Source: Diplonema japonicum
Taxonomy: Eukaryota; Euglenozoa; Diplonemea; Diplonemida; Diplonemidae
Length of the DNA stretch: 64,000 bases
Direction: 5' to 3'
Assembly (NCBI GenBank): GCA_964019335.1
Contig: OZ025671.1
Coordinates: 558,001 to 622,000, forward strand
This document shows positions 8,672 to 20,276 of the stretch, piece by piece (positions within the stretch are counted from its first letter, which is position 1; every line of letters starts with the position of its first letter). The notes below the pieces were generated by a model. It was given only the letters and a program-made list of their open reading frames with translations. It was not told where the DNA came from and searched no databases. The position numbers and the translations under genes were made by a program.

Positions 8672-11266
8672 TTAGTACGCGTAGGACTCTCGCTGAAGCA
8701 GCGCTGAGGAGTAATTGGGACCACCTACGGGGGATTTTGCCGTAGCGAGCCGTGTGCGTGATTCGTTAAGTGAACTCTTAAGAAGCTCGGAGGTTCGCTG
8801 CATTTCCGTGGCGGTACTTATGTGATTGGTACGTGTTTCCTGAACCTCATTGTCAAGCCGAGTAAGCTGGGACTGAAGCTCTTGAAACCTAAGATGCATA
8901 TCAGATTGTTGTGGGCTGCCTGCATGGCTGTGATGCGGCGCCCCTCCCCGGGGAGTACATCCCTCGTTCATTCGAATTAGTGAGCCCACCGACTCCTGGT
9001 ACGCAGCTAGCTTCACCTGGTACACTTCCCTCTTCTCCGCTAGTGCCTTCAGTCCAGACATCCTGTCTACTATTTTCTCCACAACTGGGTTGCGCTGGCC
9101 CGACTTCTCTAGCACTTCTAGTCGTTTCACTTCTTTCTCCAGTTCTGCGTTGGCTTCTTTTATGGCTTTGTTCTCTTCTTGCAGCTTGCTCACTTCCTTT
9201 AGTCCTCCGTTCACTTCAGCTTCTAGTAGTGACAACCTGCCGGAGGAGCCTTTTAGCTTCCCGCATACAGTTTCCAGTTCTATTTTCAGCCGTCCGCACC
9301 TTTCTGTCTTCCCGCGGAGGATTTCTTTTGTCTCTTCGAATTCCTCTTTCAATATTTGTAGTGCGATCCCGTCCCCTCTGGCTGCGTCCACGGCTGCGCC
9401 GTGCCGCTCGCGCAGTTCTTCCAAATCCTTCTTCCGTGCCGACAGGAGTTTTTTTTGTGTTTGCTCTGAGCTTCGTGCGCTGTTTAGCTCGGTTTTCAGT
9501 TGCTGCACTTCACTCACCAAGGCCTCCTCCTTCACCGTCTTCTGCTGCATCATGTTTTCGAGGACCATCTTAGCCTGCAGCTTTGCCGTCAGGCTGCTCT
9601 TCTCTTGCGACAGCAGCTGTGCCTCTTCCTCCTGGATCTGTAGCTTCCGCGTCAAGTGCTTGATCTCCACCTCCTTTGCGTCGACATCCATCTGCAGGTT
9701 GTTCGTGCGCCCGTTCAGCGCCACCTCCGTGTCAGCGGCCCCATCCTGCACCCGTTTGAGCTCGGCCTCGAGTGCTGTGCACCGCAGGGTTTTGCTGTCT
9801 GTTTCCATCTGCAGTGCTTGCAGGGTGGCTTTCTGTGCAGACACAAGACTCTCCTTCTCTTGTTGAGCCTTTTGTAGGGCCTTTTGAAGAGCAGATTTCG
9901 TGTTCCGGTTCTCGTCCTGACTCTCGACCAGCTCCCCCCGCAGCTGAGTATTCTCCTCCTCCTGCTGTTTCACCTGGAGTCGGCTGCTCTCCAAGTCCTC
10001 CGTCATGGCACTCATTTCTTTTGACTTCTCTGCTGTCGCTTTTTGTAAGCTTGCAAGAGTGCTGGACAGTGTGTCACATTCCTGCTGCAGTGCTGCTATT
10101 GTTTCACTCGTTGTCTTGTGTTTGTTCTCTGCCAATGTTGCCGCGTGGCGGGTGGTAATGGACAGGGCAAGTACCGCCGCTTCCTCCAACTCCGCCATCA
10201 AGGTCGCAGTGTGTTCACTGATGATGTAACTCCTCTGAAGAGACTCGTCGTTGCACAGCGACGCCACTTCGTGTTCTTGCAGAGTATCCTCCAGCTCTCC
10301 TATGCGGAGGGCCATGCTTGTGGCCTCGGCGGCATTATTAAGCGTTTGCCGCTGGCACCACTGCATGTCCTCCTTCTCCCGTTCGAGCATCTCCGATTGG
10401 TGCTTCAACTTGGCCTCCGCTTCTTTCAGCTCTTCCATGGCTAGCACTGCTGTCACTTTGTCTACATGTTTGGACTGTATGGACCCCCGTGCCTCTTCGT
10501 GCAGTGTGCTCGTCAGCTCTTCGTTCTCCTCCCTCAGGCTCTCATTTTCTTGCTTCAGGTTTTCCATCTCCTCTTCTCGTTCCTTGAGCTCTTTGATCAG
10601 CTGCTCCCCCATCCCCACACACGCTAAGACCTCCTCCTCACGCAGTGCAACTAGCTCTTTCATTTCATCAAGGCGCTTTAACTGCTCCAAAATCGATCCC
10701 CCCGACTGCTTCCTGCTCCCAGTTGACGGCGGCTTTTCAAGCAGCTGCGAGGTAGAGTTGCCACCTGTCGAGTTATAACGCTGAACGAGATCCTCACGCA
10801 GCTGCGACCCGAGGTTGGCAAGTGCCTCGCTGAGCTCCTTACGGTTCTTTGCCTGTCCAAGCTTGGTGAGGGGTGTCCGCCTTCCCGCGTTTGGTGCAGA
10901 GAGAGTGCGCATGAGTGGATTGGATGTGTCAGATGACCTGCTGATGAGGTTGGGGAAGGCAGAGGCGCAGAAGGTCATCTTCTCCACAGGGCTCACCGGT
11001 GAGTTGCCCCTGTGTCGACGGGCCGTCTCTTCTACTAGTTGGACATCGATCCCTAGCAGCGAAGGCCGCAGCGCCTCACCAGGCATGGACTGCGTGCTGC
11101 TGGGCACGCTGGTGGTGTCGTCATCGCTGGCAACACTAGCAGCGGGTGCAGGGGGTAGGCTGGAGCCGCTCACGCTGCCACGCCGCCTTGAAAAGCTGGC
11201 GGGGTGCAGTGAGGGCGAGATTCTTATGACGTGCGAATTCGCATCTTCGGCATCAGCTGACTTCAT
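8672..11266 (-). CDS. Large coiled-coil protein, 864 aa
   Basis: The start is placed at the ATG at 11266 (MKSADAED) because a CACACCACACCACAG acceptor ends 2 nt before it; the frame is open a little further upstream. The first 180 residues are Ser/Pro-rich and probably disordered (many SP and RRGS sites). From about residue 190 to 690 there is almost continuous heptad coiled coil rich in Glu, Lys, Leu and Gln. A short disordered linker (GGAPHHSHAGSPQQSD) follows, then a final coil and an Ala/Ser-rich tail. There is no motor, kinase or membrane segment. This is the architecture of a structural scaffold of cytoskeleton, flagellum or Golgi, but coiled coils align poorly and I do not assign a family. 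It precedes dispersed repeat family 1 copy B. Confidence 0.85.
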   Translation of the reverse strand: MKSADAEDANSHVIRISPSLHPASFSRRRGSVSGSSLPPAPAASVASDDDTTSVPSSTQSMPGEALRPSLLGIDVQLVEETARRHRGNSPVSPVEKMTFCASAFPNLISRSSDTSNPLMRTLSAPNAGRRTPLTKLGQAKNRKELSEALANLGSQLREDLVQRYNSTGGNSTSQLLEKPPSTGSRKQSGGSILEQLKRLDEMKELVALREEEVLACVGMGEQLIKELKEREEEMENLKQENESLREENEELTSTLHEEARGSIQSKHVDKVTAVLAMEELKEAEAKLKHQSEMLEREKEDMQWCQRQTLNNAAEATSMALRIGELEDTLQEHEVASLCNDESLQRSYIISEHTATLMAELEEAAVLALSITTRHAATLAENKHKTTSETIAALQQECDTLSSTLASLQKATAEKSKEMSAMTEDLESSRLQVKQQEEENTQLRGELVESQDENRNTKSALQKALQKAQQEKESLVSAQKATLQALQMETDSKTLRCTALEAELKRVQDGAADTEVALNGRTNNLQMDVDAKEVEIKHLTRKLQIQEEEAQLLSQEKSSLTAKLQAKMVLENMMQQKTVKEEALVSEVQQLKTELNSARSSEQTQKKLLSARKKDLEELRERHGAAVDAARGDGIALQILKEEFEETKEILRGKTERCGRLKIELETVCGKLKGSSGRLSLLEAEVNGGLKEVSKLQEENKAIKEANAELEKEVKRLEVLEKSGQRNPVVEKIVDRMSGLKALAEKREVYQVKLAAYQESVGSLIRMNEGCTPRGGAPHHSHAGSPQQSDMHLRFQELQSQLTRLDNEVQETRTNHISTATEMQRTSELLKSSLNESRTRLATAKSPVGGPNYSSALLQRESYAY

Positions 11267-11268
11267 GC

Positions 11269-11270
11269 CT
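11269..11270 (-). promoter_or_regulatory. Candidate trans-splice acceptor AG for the coiled-coil gene
   Basis: CACACCACACCACAG is followed by GC and the ATG at 11266. The stop of the upstream C2H2 gene is only 63 nt away, so this short CA-rich spacer must hold both the 3' processing site and the acceptor. It argues for polycistronic processing. Confidence 0.5.
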
Positions 11271-11332
11271 GTGGTGTGGTGTGCGGCGATCAGAAGAGAA
11301 AACAAAAAGAAAAAGGAGGGGGGGGGAGGTAT

Positions 11333-12481
11333 TTAAAAAAGAGAGAATAAATGTACTCGCTTTTTAAAAGCGTATCTTAGAAGCAAACGTCTCAGCAAGA
11401 CAAGGGCTAGAAGGGCAGCGAGGAGGACAAGCGTGTAGCTTCTCGCCGCGGGTTTCGGTCGTCGGAGGACACGGCGGTACTTTTCAAGGTGCGCATCTGT
11501 GAGCTCATGGGTGCGCATGGCACCTTCTGTGTCAAAGCCAACCCTGCAGACAGGACACACAAGGTTTCTTTTACGAGCAGTGGGGGCAGGCACGCCTAGA
11601 TCATTGAAGAAGTAAGGCGATGGACATATAAGACGGGGCGGGGGCGGGGAGAGGAGAAACGACAACACCACGGGAACAGTCAGAACATGCTCGTCACATC
11701 TGTGGAAGGAACGTCCACTGTGCGACACGAGCAACAGCAGTGGTTGCGAGGAAGGCACACCGCAGACCTTTCCTCCAGAGGCTCCCATCCGGCTGCGGAT
11801 GTCGCGGGTCCTCTCCTTGTCCCACTCCACCACGAACTGGTAACCAGCTTTCCCACTGTCAGCAAAGCATGTCTTGATAACTCCAAGGATCTCTTGACAA
11901 TGTGCAGTTTTTTCACGACACCCCTCAACCAGAATCATAGCAACGAGGCCTTCACTGACTTCCTTATACCTCCCGACATGAGGGGTGTTCCCCCATCCGT
12001 CTGCAAGGTGGCCGATACCATCCCTCGTAAGCAGCCGATTCTTGTGGAATATATGACAAGAAGGATATTTTGTGCTGTACCTTACTGCGATCTGGGAGGA
12101 GGCTGAGCATGCCAGGACGGTCCGTGTGAAGGGTGATATGGTGTAAGGGTTGGCTATTACAGTGATCCCAGAGGGATGGGTGCAGGTTTTGTGTTTAGTG
12201 GCGCCACACGTTGAGCAGCGAAGGTGGGTGTCTGTGTGTATCAGAAGGTTGCATTGATCACACGTCACTGCGCCTTGTTTTGCTGTTGTCACAGAAAGCA
12301 CTCTGTGTCCCGGTTTGCAACCTTCCCCGTACGCTACTCTGCCCCTCCACCGGGTCCATCTTTCTCTCGGTTTTTTTTGTACGACAGAATTTTCCCTGTT
12401 TATCAACAGACGTATTAAGTCGCTTCTGTCACTTTGCAAACAACGAACTTCATCTTCATATTTTGTTGGTTTACCACCCAT
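11333..12481 (-). CDS. C2H2 zinc-finger protein with a C-terminal membrane segment, 382 aa
   Basis: Starts MGGKPTK at the ATG at 12481. A Cys cluster (CDQC...CSTC...HKTC, about residues 74-100) resembles a small treble-clef or C1-type zinc site. A C2H2 finger follows near residues 309-331 (CPVCRVGF...HELTDAH). Just before the C-terminus a hydrophobic helix (LVLLAALLALVLL) is followed by basic residues, giving tail-anchor topology: the zinc domains would face the cytosol from an organelle membrane. The middle section (residues 110-300) is not recognised, and it could hide an unrecognised in-frame intron in its Pro-rich part. An acceptor-like CCCAG lies about 14 nt upstream of the ATG. No known family is assigned. 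Confidence 0.75.
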   Translation of the reverse strand: MGGKPTKYEDEVRCLQSDRSDLIRLLINRENSVVQKKPRERWTRWRGRVAYGEGCKPGHRVLSVTTAKQGAVTCDQCNLLIHTDTHLRCSTCGATKHKTCTHPSGITVIANPYTISPFTRTVLACSASSQIAVRYSTKYPSCHIFHKNRLLTRDGIGHLADGWGNTPHVGRYKEVSEGLVAMILVEGCREKTAHCQEILGVIKTCFADSGKAGYQFVVEWDKERTRDIRSRMGASGGKVCGVPSSQPLLLLVSHSGRSFHRCDEHVLTVPVVLSFLLSPPPPRLICPSPYFFNDLGVPAPTARKRNLVCPVCRVGFDTEGAMRTHELTDAHLEKYRRVLRRPKPAARSYTLVLLAALLALVLLRRLLLRYAFKKRVHLFSLF

Positions 12482-14827
12482 GTGTCCCGGGGTACTGGGT
12501 TGTGTGAATGCAAAAAGAAAGAAAGAAAAAAAGAGAGTGAAAAAAAAAAGAGGAATGGATCAAAAAAAAAAAAAAAAAACCCTCCCACTCCGCCGCTTTT
12601 TCTGCTTTCTTTTTCAGGTTTTGCTTAACAACTCGACTGGGGTGAAGGAAAGAAAGAAAGGAAAGCGAGTATTTTCTTTCTTTTTCTTTCTTCTTTTTCT
12701 TTTCTCTCGCATTCTTAGACATGTCAATGTGCACAAGAAAAAAAAGGGGGGGGGTGTGCAGCACTGACTTTCATCTTTTTTTTTCTTCTTTCCTTCGTCC
12801 AGTTGGTTGTTAAAGCATCCCGTCATTGAGTAAAGGAAGAAGAAAAAACACTGTAGAAAAAAAAAAGGCGGAAGAAAAAAGAAAAAAAAGAAGAAAAGAG
12901 AAACGAGCAAGGAATAAGGCGGGGAATGGAATGAAGACGGAGTCAGTAAGGAAGGAAAAAAAAAAAGTGAAAAAGAAAAGTGAGAGAAACGAATTTTCAA
13001 AAAAAAAAAAAAAGGGAGGGGAAAGAAAAAAGAAAAGAATAATATAACTCGGTGCAATGAAACTTTTGTCGTCCATTGAACGTTGCTGTAGTTGCCCCTT
13101 AGAAGTTTTGCTTCTCCCTTTTTTTTTTTTACTCCCTCTTTTTTATTTTTTGTTTTGCTTAAGCAAATAAATCAGAAAAGAAGAGAAGGATGGGAACAAA
13201 AAAAAGGGGGGGAATCAAACGTTGGCCTTAAGAACCTTTTCCGCACCACGCGGCAAGTTCTAGTTCTTCTTTTCTTTCTCTCCTTTCTTCCCCTTAAAAG
13301 TTGCATTTTTTAGAAGCATAAAAAAAAAAATAATAATAATAAAGGAGTAGTGGTAGCATGCAGTATGTACCCCAGGATCTGAACCGTGTGAACCAACATT
13401 TTGTTGTTGTTTTTTTTTGTGTGGTTTTACCGATCGTCAGGTGAGGAACACAACCTTGCTCCAAAATACAAAAAAAAAAAAAAAAAAGAGGCAGAAGGAA
13501 TGGGGGAGACGATCAATACAGCCACACAACAAGCAACAAGACAATTTACTGTAAGTACTCCAGAGGGAAGAGAATTCACTATGACAGGGAAAACTGTGAG
13601 TGGTAGGTATCGACCGCACGGTTCCTACTTTTTTTCTTCTTCCCCCCCCCCCCCCTCTCGGCGGGACAAAAATTAAAAGGTTTACAGGGTTTAAAAAAAA
13701 AAAAAAAAAACAATTTCCCCACCTTTCCTCTTTTTTTTCGTTTGTTGGTTCTTTTTTTTTTCTTTTTTTTTTTTCCTTGGCTGCTGCCCCTGACGATATA
13801 TTTGTGTTTTTTTTTTTTCTTCATAAAAAAATATAGCACGAAGGGAGGCAATACTAGGGACTTCTAAGCCATTCCCCGTCGTGCGAATGATCTAACATCC
13901 CGTGGTTGATTATAACAAAAAAGAAATGGGGAAGTTAGCACACACGGCTTGAGGAGGGGCCCCCAGTTCCTCTCTTTTTCTTTTTTGCAACAAATCTAAA
14001 AAAGTGCGCACGGCGCATGTTCAAAAATACGCATACGTACGGCCGTACGTGGGCAACGAGCCCTTAGGGGGGGGGGGGGGGGGGGGGGGGTAGTCCCTTT
14101 CGTCACTCTGATATCGAATGAGTTGGGTTCGTTTAAAATAAGAAAACAAGAAAAAGGAGAAAAAAAATAAGTCACACATTATTGTACCGCATTTTGTCTT
14201 TATTGAAAAAAAAGTTTTTTTGTTCCTTCTTTTTATTTTCCCCCCCCCTCTGGGAACAGGGGAAGAAAAAGAAAAACACGACCCGCGACTGGTATAAATA
14301 CCTTCTACCTCACGCACAGATCTCAAGATAACTATTTTTTTTTTTCGAAGGGAAAAATAAAAAAAATAATAAAAAAGGGTGGGGAGGGGGAATAACATAT
14401 AACCAAGAGGTAAATAATAATAATAAAAAAAAAACTTCCACTCGTTTCCTGGTGGGCAAAACATGCCTAACCTTTTTTTTAGGGTTTTTTTTCTTTTTTT
14501 TTTTTCCCTGTGGTCTTGAGAAATAGTAGCTTGCAAAAAAAAAAAAAAAAAAAAAAGAATTTTTTTTTTCCCGCAGGTCTTTTGTTTTGTAAAAGATGAG
14601 CCTGGCTACATCTTGTTTAATTGGGAACGTATGAGGGGGTGACAGCACAACCACCACCCTGTTCTTCAGGAGGGGCACGTGCTCATCAAGGGAGCGCACC
14701 CAGCGAAGGTGAAGAAAAAAGAACATTTAGCGAGATGCCTTCTGTTTGTTGTTTTCAAGGCACGGTAAAAAAAAAAAGAAAAAAAAAAAAAAAACGAGAA
14801 TGAATACCACAAGGGAGAATACCAATA

Positions 14828-14877
<50 letters not shown>

Positions 14878-15428
14878 ACTTGAGCTCTGCTACTTAGATC
14901 CTCATTCTATTATTTTTGACGAAATAACAACATTTTTTCTCTTTTTTTTCCCCCCCCCACTTTCTTCTTCTCCTCCTGAGAAAAGAATGCAAAGCGAGCG
15001 TCAACTTTAAACAAATGGGTATCGTATATAAGCTGAACAAAAAAAAGAGGAAGAGAAAAAAAAAGGACAATTGTATCTCCAGCGAGCTCTCCCCTTTTTT
15101 CTCTCTCTCTCCTTCACAATGTCAAAATAAATACCACTGTGTGTGGGGGAAGGGGATCAAAAAATTTTTTTTCTCCATCCTTCTAGTGACGAAACAAAAC
15201 TTACTAGAAATGCGGGCGCGGTTAGTGAAGATGACAGCAACAAAAAAAAAAAATGGGTAAAGAAAAAAAAAAAAAAAAAAAGAAAAAAAAATCAATTTTC
15301 ACATGCAAACTCCGCGAAAGAGCTGAAGACACTTGTTGGATAGGTGGCCATCAGAAGGTTTTTTCCCACTTTTTTCCCCCCCCTTTCATCATACCTTAAG
15401 CTAGCCAAAATGTTAGGAATGTTGGTCC

Positions 15429-15461
<33 letters not shown>

Positions 15462-18400
15462 AAAAAAAAGAGAAACATGTACTACTGAATGGAATTTATG
15501 TTTCCAATTTTCTTTTGATAGAAAAAAAACTCTCATTTTTTAACTTGAAAAAAAAAAATCCTAAAACCCCAAGGAAGAAAAAAAATTTTTAGGGTTGCAA
15601 GGAATGGTTTCATTTCTATTTCTTTTTTTTTATTTTTGCAAGCACGAGTCTTTGATTTGTCTTGACAAAAGGAAACGTTAACAGAAAGCCACAACCAGCC
15701 TCTTTTCCCTGACACCCACCATCTTCAGTATTTTCTTTTTTTCGTTTTTTTGTTTTCATTTTTTTTTTTTTTTTTTTTTCAATAGGTTATATGTTTTACA
15801 AGTATTGTATTTTTCATGAAGGTTCTTCTTCTTCTTTTTCCTCTTCAAAACACCTAATATTTTAGATTTTCAACACAGTCTCTTGATTTTTTGTCCCAGA
15901 AGGTGTTCAGAAAAAATAATGCACCTCGGTTTCCCTTCAGAAAAAAAAGGGGGGGTGTCCGAAAAAAAAGAAAAAAAAGCTTCTTTTTTTTTTTTGGGGG
16001 GTGTCTCCCTTTTTTTTTTCTTTCGGGGAAAAAATTAAGAGACGTAAAACGAGAAAAAAAAAGAGAAAGTAGAACAGAGATCCCTCCCCCTTTTTTCATT
16101 TCTACTCTTTTTCTCTTTTAATTCTAACTCTAATTGAGATTACGGCCGTCCAGGGTGTTCGAGTAAGGGGTACTAGATGGGGGGGGGTTTTTTTTTCTTC
16201 TAAAATATATATTTTATATATTAACTAATGGATCTTTCTTCTGAATATATTTTCAAGCAACCGCAGACATGGCACTATCGAGTAGCTGGAAGGATACCTA
16301 AATACAAGATTCGTTCTTCAAGATAATTCTCCTCCCTCAACGCCCTCCCCCCCCCCCCCCCCCCCCCCCCCGGCATTGAGTGCATCCAAATCAGATCCAA
16401 AAATCAAATCCTGATTTTGCATTTCTGGGGAGAAATTGCCAACAAATTGCCCGAAAACCGGATTGGATGCACTTTTTTTTTTCCCTTCGGTTTTTCAAAA
16501 AAAAGAAAAAAAAAAAGCGTTTCTAAGGCAGCTTGACCTTTAGAAATTCAACATTTTTGTGGGAACAAAAAAGGGGGGGGGGGGGAAACCCATGCTCTGA
16601 CCTGCTTTAACCCTTTACAGGACCCTATGGGTGCAGTGTGAAAGCAAATTTGACCCCCCCCCCCAAGTTCGCTTTTTTTTCGCTCTTTCCTTTTATTTTC
16701 TCTTTTTTTTTAAATATTTTGTACATTAGTTCAGCCACAGTGGGCAACAAATGGTACAAGTGAGAGAAGCAAGAAAAAGAAGAAGAATAGGAAGAAAAAG
16801 AAAAATTGAAACGTATCCTGCACTTCTAAACTATAAAGTAGTCTCATTACCATGTACAACGGTGACTAGCTTTCTACAAATATAAATTTAAACCCACCTC
16901 TCATTTAAAAAAAAGAAAGAAACACGATCTAGCACCCCTTGAAAGTACAAAAATATGTTCACTGGTGTGCCGAAGGTGATGGATTTGGAGAAAAAAAAAA
17001 AAAAAGAAAACATTTTGCGGCGTGCTGAAGGGAATTCCTTACGTCGCCATCACTCGTTTGTCTTGATAAGACTCGTTTTTTTTTTTTTTTTTTTTTTTGT
17101 TGAAGAAAAAAAAAGAAGAAAAAAAAGAAGAAGGCCTTTAATAAATACCAACAATAAAAGGTTCCCTTCCCCCCCCCCCCCCTACCCACCAAACATTTTA
17201 TTCCGATTCAATTCGCTTACGTGTATGATAAAGTAGAAAAAAAGGGGGGGGGGAGAACTGCAAATATGAAAACGTGTCACGGTCCGAAGGATTTTTTTTC
17301 TCTTTTTTTTTTTTCGGACGTCTGAATTTTGTCAGGCCGGAGCAGGAAGGCCACTGGAGAATTTTTTTATCTCTTTTTTTTTTTTTTTTAGCGTCCGGGG
17401 ATTAATCAGTGTGACATTTTTTTTTTTCACTTCACAGAAAATTGAAAGGGGTGAGAACGTGGGAAAGGGAGGGGAAAAAAAAAAAGAAAAAAAAAAACCA
17501 CAACAAAAACGCATCATGTCCCTTAACTCAAACAAAAAAAAAAAAAAAAAAAACAAAAAGGTTGCCTCGAAAACAAACTTTGAAGTGCAGAGATGCATAA
17601 TGCGCGCAAAAAAAAAAAATGGCTGGAGCCTCCGAAATATCCTCATTTTCTTTTCCCTTTCCTCTCCCCCCCCCCCCCTTTTTTTGCCTCCGTTCTCTTC
17701 AAGTTTATAGAGTTGTCACCATGAACTTTTCCTACACTGCTATTACACAAACACCAGAGGGAAGGGAGAAAGAAAGAAAAAGAAGAAAAGAAAGAAGATT
17801 GAGAGGAGAAGGGGGGGGGGGGGGGGGGGAGAGGAGTTTCTTTCTTTTTTTCTCTCTAGGGTCGTGCCCCCCAGGATGTCGAATAAATCGTTCACAAAAA
17901 AAAAAGGAGGAGGGAAAAAAAAAAAGAAAAGAAAAAAAAAAAGAGAAAAAAAACCATATTTGGGTTGAGACAGGGAAGGGGAACTAAATTCGTATTTTTC
18001 AAAAAAAAAAAGAAGGGAAAAAAAAAAAATCATCCCCAGAACACCTAGCGCACCCTGTGTAGCCTTCCCTTCACAGTAGGTGCGGGAGAACAAGTAATTG
18101 GGGGGAAAGGGAGGGAGAAATTAGAAAACTTTTTTTTTCCTTTTTTTTTCTTTTTTTGGTGAATTATAAATACCTCTTACGAATAGGGTAACAAATATCG
18201 TTCCACTGATAGTTGACCGAAATGGCAATGCGCATTCTTCACCAGGAAGAATAGGAATAATATACTAATGTGCACTCCCCCTCTTTTTTTTCCGGTCATT
18301 TTTTTCTCAAGGTGCCCTACATGCCTACCTTGGAAAAAAAAAATGTTTGCAACGAGTGACTTAAATGACCCGACGAAGAAAAAAAAACCCCCCCGACAAA

Positions 18401-18599
18401 AATGACCATAAGTTGCTGTTGTTAAAATAGCCCTTTTCATAACCTACCACTACACCGCGGGGGGGTGGGAAAGGCAGAAAACGTAATTTTTACCCGCTTT
18501 TTTTTTTTTTTTTTTTTTTTTTTTCCGTCAGTTCTTTTTTTCTTCTTCTTTTTTTTCCCTTTTTGTTCCCCCATGTTGTGAAGCTAGCCTAGGGTTAAC

Positions 18600-18634
<35 letters not shown>

Positions 18635-19438
18635 GTTGTATTGTTGCTTTGTGCAAATCAGATAGTTCCTAGGAAAAATCTCAATGCCTACCACTACTCG
18701 TTTTTTTTTTTTTTTTTTTTTAGCTTCGACAATAAGGGTTTACTGGGAAAAAAAAGAGAAATACAAAATAGGAGAAAATAGCAACCACCAAAGCGTCAAA
18801 TCTCGAGTCATTTTTAAGGAGGTGAAGGGTACAAAAAGAAATATATATTTTATGCCACACTAAAATGCTTCTTTGAAGAAACCACAGTTTATTTTTTTTT
18901 CTTTTTCTTTCTTCCTTTTTCCCATCCTTTATTTTTCCTACCTGTAGTTGTAATAGAGTTGTAAAAAAAGAAAAAGAAAATTGCTATTCGCACGAGCAAA
19001 AAAAAAGGGAAAAAAAAACTATTCTTTTAAGTATGCGGCTTTGCGCCCACCGGCTTAAAAAAAACAAAACAAAAAAAAGAAGAATTTAGAGAAAAAAAAA
19101 TTGCTATTTTTTTCCCTTCTTTTTTTGCTCGGTACAATTAGAAAAAGTTGTCATAAATGGTAAAATCATTTTTCTTTTGAAAAAAAAAAAAAAAAAAAAA
19201 GAACAAATTCATAGAGGAAAACAAAAAAAACAAAACAAAAAAAAGCGAATAAATTAAACAAGGCAGGCAACTGAGTTAACTGTGGGGTATGAGATTGAGT
19301 ATTTTTTTTTTTTCTTTCTTCTCCTCCTTTTTCTTTTGACAAGAACACGCTGTTCACGGTTATCAAAAAGAAAAAAAAAAAAGAAAATCTTGTTAAGATT
19401 CGCCATCGACTGCTCAGAACTCAAAACCACCACCTTTC

Positions 19439-19472
<34 letters not shown>

Positions 19473-19543
19473 TTTTTTTTTCCGAATTCCCGTCAGGTGC
19501 CCTCCCTCTTCAACTCAAAACATTTTATAAAAAAAATAGCTAT
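12482..19543. other. 7 kb gene-poor homopolymer region
   Basis: Nearly continuous A, T, C and G tracts, including 24 G at 14067-14090, 43 A at 14833-14875 and 25 C at 16347-16371. Islands of mixed composition occur at about 13340-13620 (plus-strand frame containing TPEGREFTMTGKTV), 14585-14720 (minus-strand frame WVRSLDEHVPLLKNRVVVVL) and 15640-15720. Each is under 150 codons and bounded by homopolymers, and none is recognisable, so no gene is called. A perfect 16-bp palindrome, ACGTACGGCCGTACGT, lies near 14035-14050, and a small inverted-repeat element at 16381-16471. Confidence 0.6.
16381..16471. mobile_element. Tiny inverted-repeat element (91 bp)
   Basis: TGCATCCAAATC at the left end (16381-16392) is inverted at the right end as GGATTGGATGCA (16460-16471), 9-10 bp of match. 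Inside is a perfect 7-bp hairpin, AAAATCA-AATCC-TGATTTT. It follows a 25-C run. It is probably a solo MITE remnant or a folded non-coding element. Confidence 0.4.
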
Positions 19544-19670
19544 TTACTGCCAACAAGTAATGACTTTACCGTTACCTCGAGGTTCCGCATTTTACCGTCG
19601 AGGGCCCGCAGGGCCCGAGATGGTAAAATGCGGAACCTCGAGGTCGGTAAAGCATTACTTGGCGGTAGGT
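19544..19670. repeat. Long imperfect palindrome with a 23-bp perfect core
   Basis: ACCTCGAGGTTCCGCATTTTACC at 19574-19596 is exactly inverted at 19622-19644. The arms continue outward with small indels (AAGTAATG, CTTTACCG and GCCAA on both sides) to about 50 bp each. The 25-bp loop contains GGGCCC twice (GGGCCCGCAGGGCCC) and can itself fold. A strong cruciform or RNA hairpin is expected. The AAGTAATG motif recurs in the adjacent element, so the two may form one foldback element. Confidence 0.85.
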
Positions 19671-19677
19671 AAGTGGT

Positions 19678-20276
19678 TTTATTTCACGACACTCAGAAAT
19701 TACTTCACCACGAGGGGCACAACAGGGTGACAAGGGGTACAACAAGAGAGGGGTTACAAAGGTTACAATACAAGTTGTTTTTCCTCCTTTTGTTGACTAA
19801 GAGCTGCCGCTGTCGCTGGCATTGCCACTGTCACCATCTCTAATCAGGCCTTCCCATACCTAGCGCGGCCGCTGGCTCCTTTTTTCTGCTGCTTCGGTAT
19901 TTTGAAGTCTTTTGGGGTGCTTGGGTAAGCTGACTAAGTTACCCTTACCCACAGAAGAGTTACCCACAGAAACTGGGAACAAGGCCTAGCCAAAAGTGGG
20001 CAAATTGGAGGAAAAAGTAGTCCAACTTGGAACTGAGCCGAGGCAAAAGTTGGCCAATTGAGCTGAACCTGGGGGGAAATAGCAAACTGAGAGGAAAAAG
20101 TAGCCCCACTGGGAACCGAACCGAGGCAAAAATTGGCCTACCGAGGCATATTATTTAACGGAAACCCCCTATTACTTCACGGAAAACAGGCCATTATTTC
20201 ACCGTGAAGTAATGAGATTTAGCGTGAAGTAATGGGCCCCCCAGTGCGTGAAGTAATTTCTGAAGAGTGAAATAAA
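19678..20276. mobile_element. Non-autonomous inverted-repeat element, about 600 bp
   Basis: The left end TTTATTTCAC (19678-19687) plus TCAGAAATTACTTCAC (19693-19708) is matched in inverted order at the right end (20248-20263 and 20267-20276), about 32 of 38 positions in all. The interior has several further GTGAAGTAATG or ATTACTTCAC motifs (near 20170, 20202, 20222), and imperfect direct repeats of the type CCAAAAGTGGGCAAATTG/CAAAAGTTGGCCAATTG between 19985 and 20130. There is no transposase frame. The GC level is clearly above the surrounding spacer. It fits a MITE or foldback transposon with subterminal binding repeats. Confidence 0.75.

Noticed and set aside
8911-10778. Ser/Leu-rich plus-strand frames up to 258 codons
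   Set aside because: Complement of Glu/Lys/Leu-rich coiled coil; composition is an antisense artefact.
13359-13640. Plus-strand gene with TPEGREF-like sequence
   Set aside because: Short, split by homopolymer runs, wrong strand for this array and unrecognised; a similar TPEGRE string near 17750 is probably chance in GA-rich DNA.
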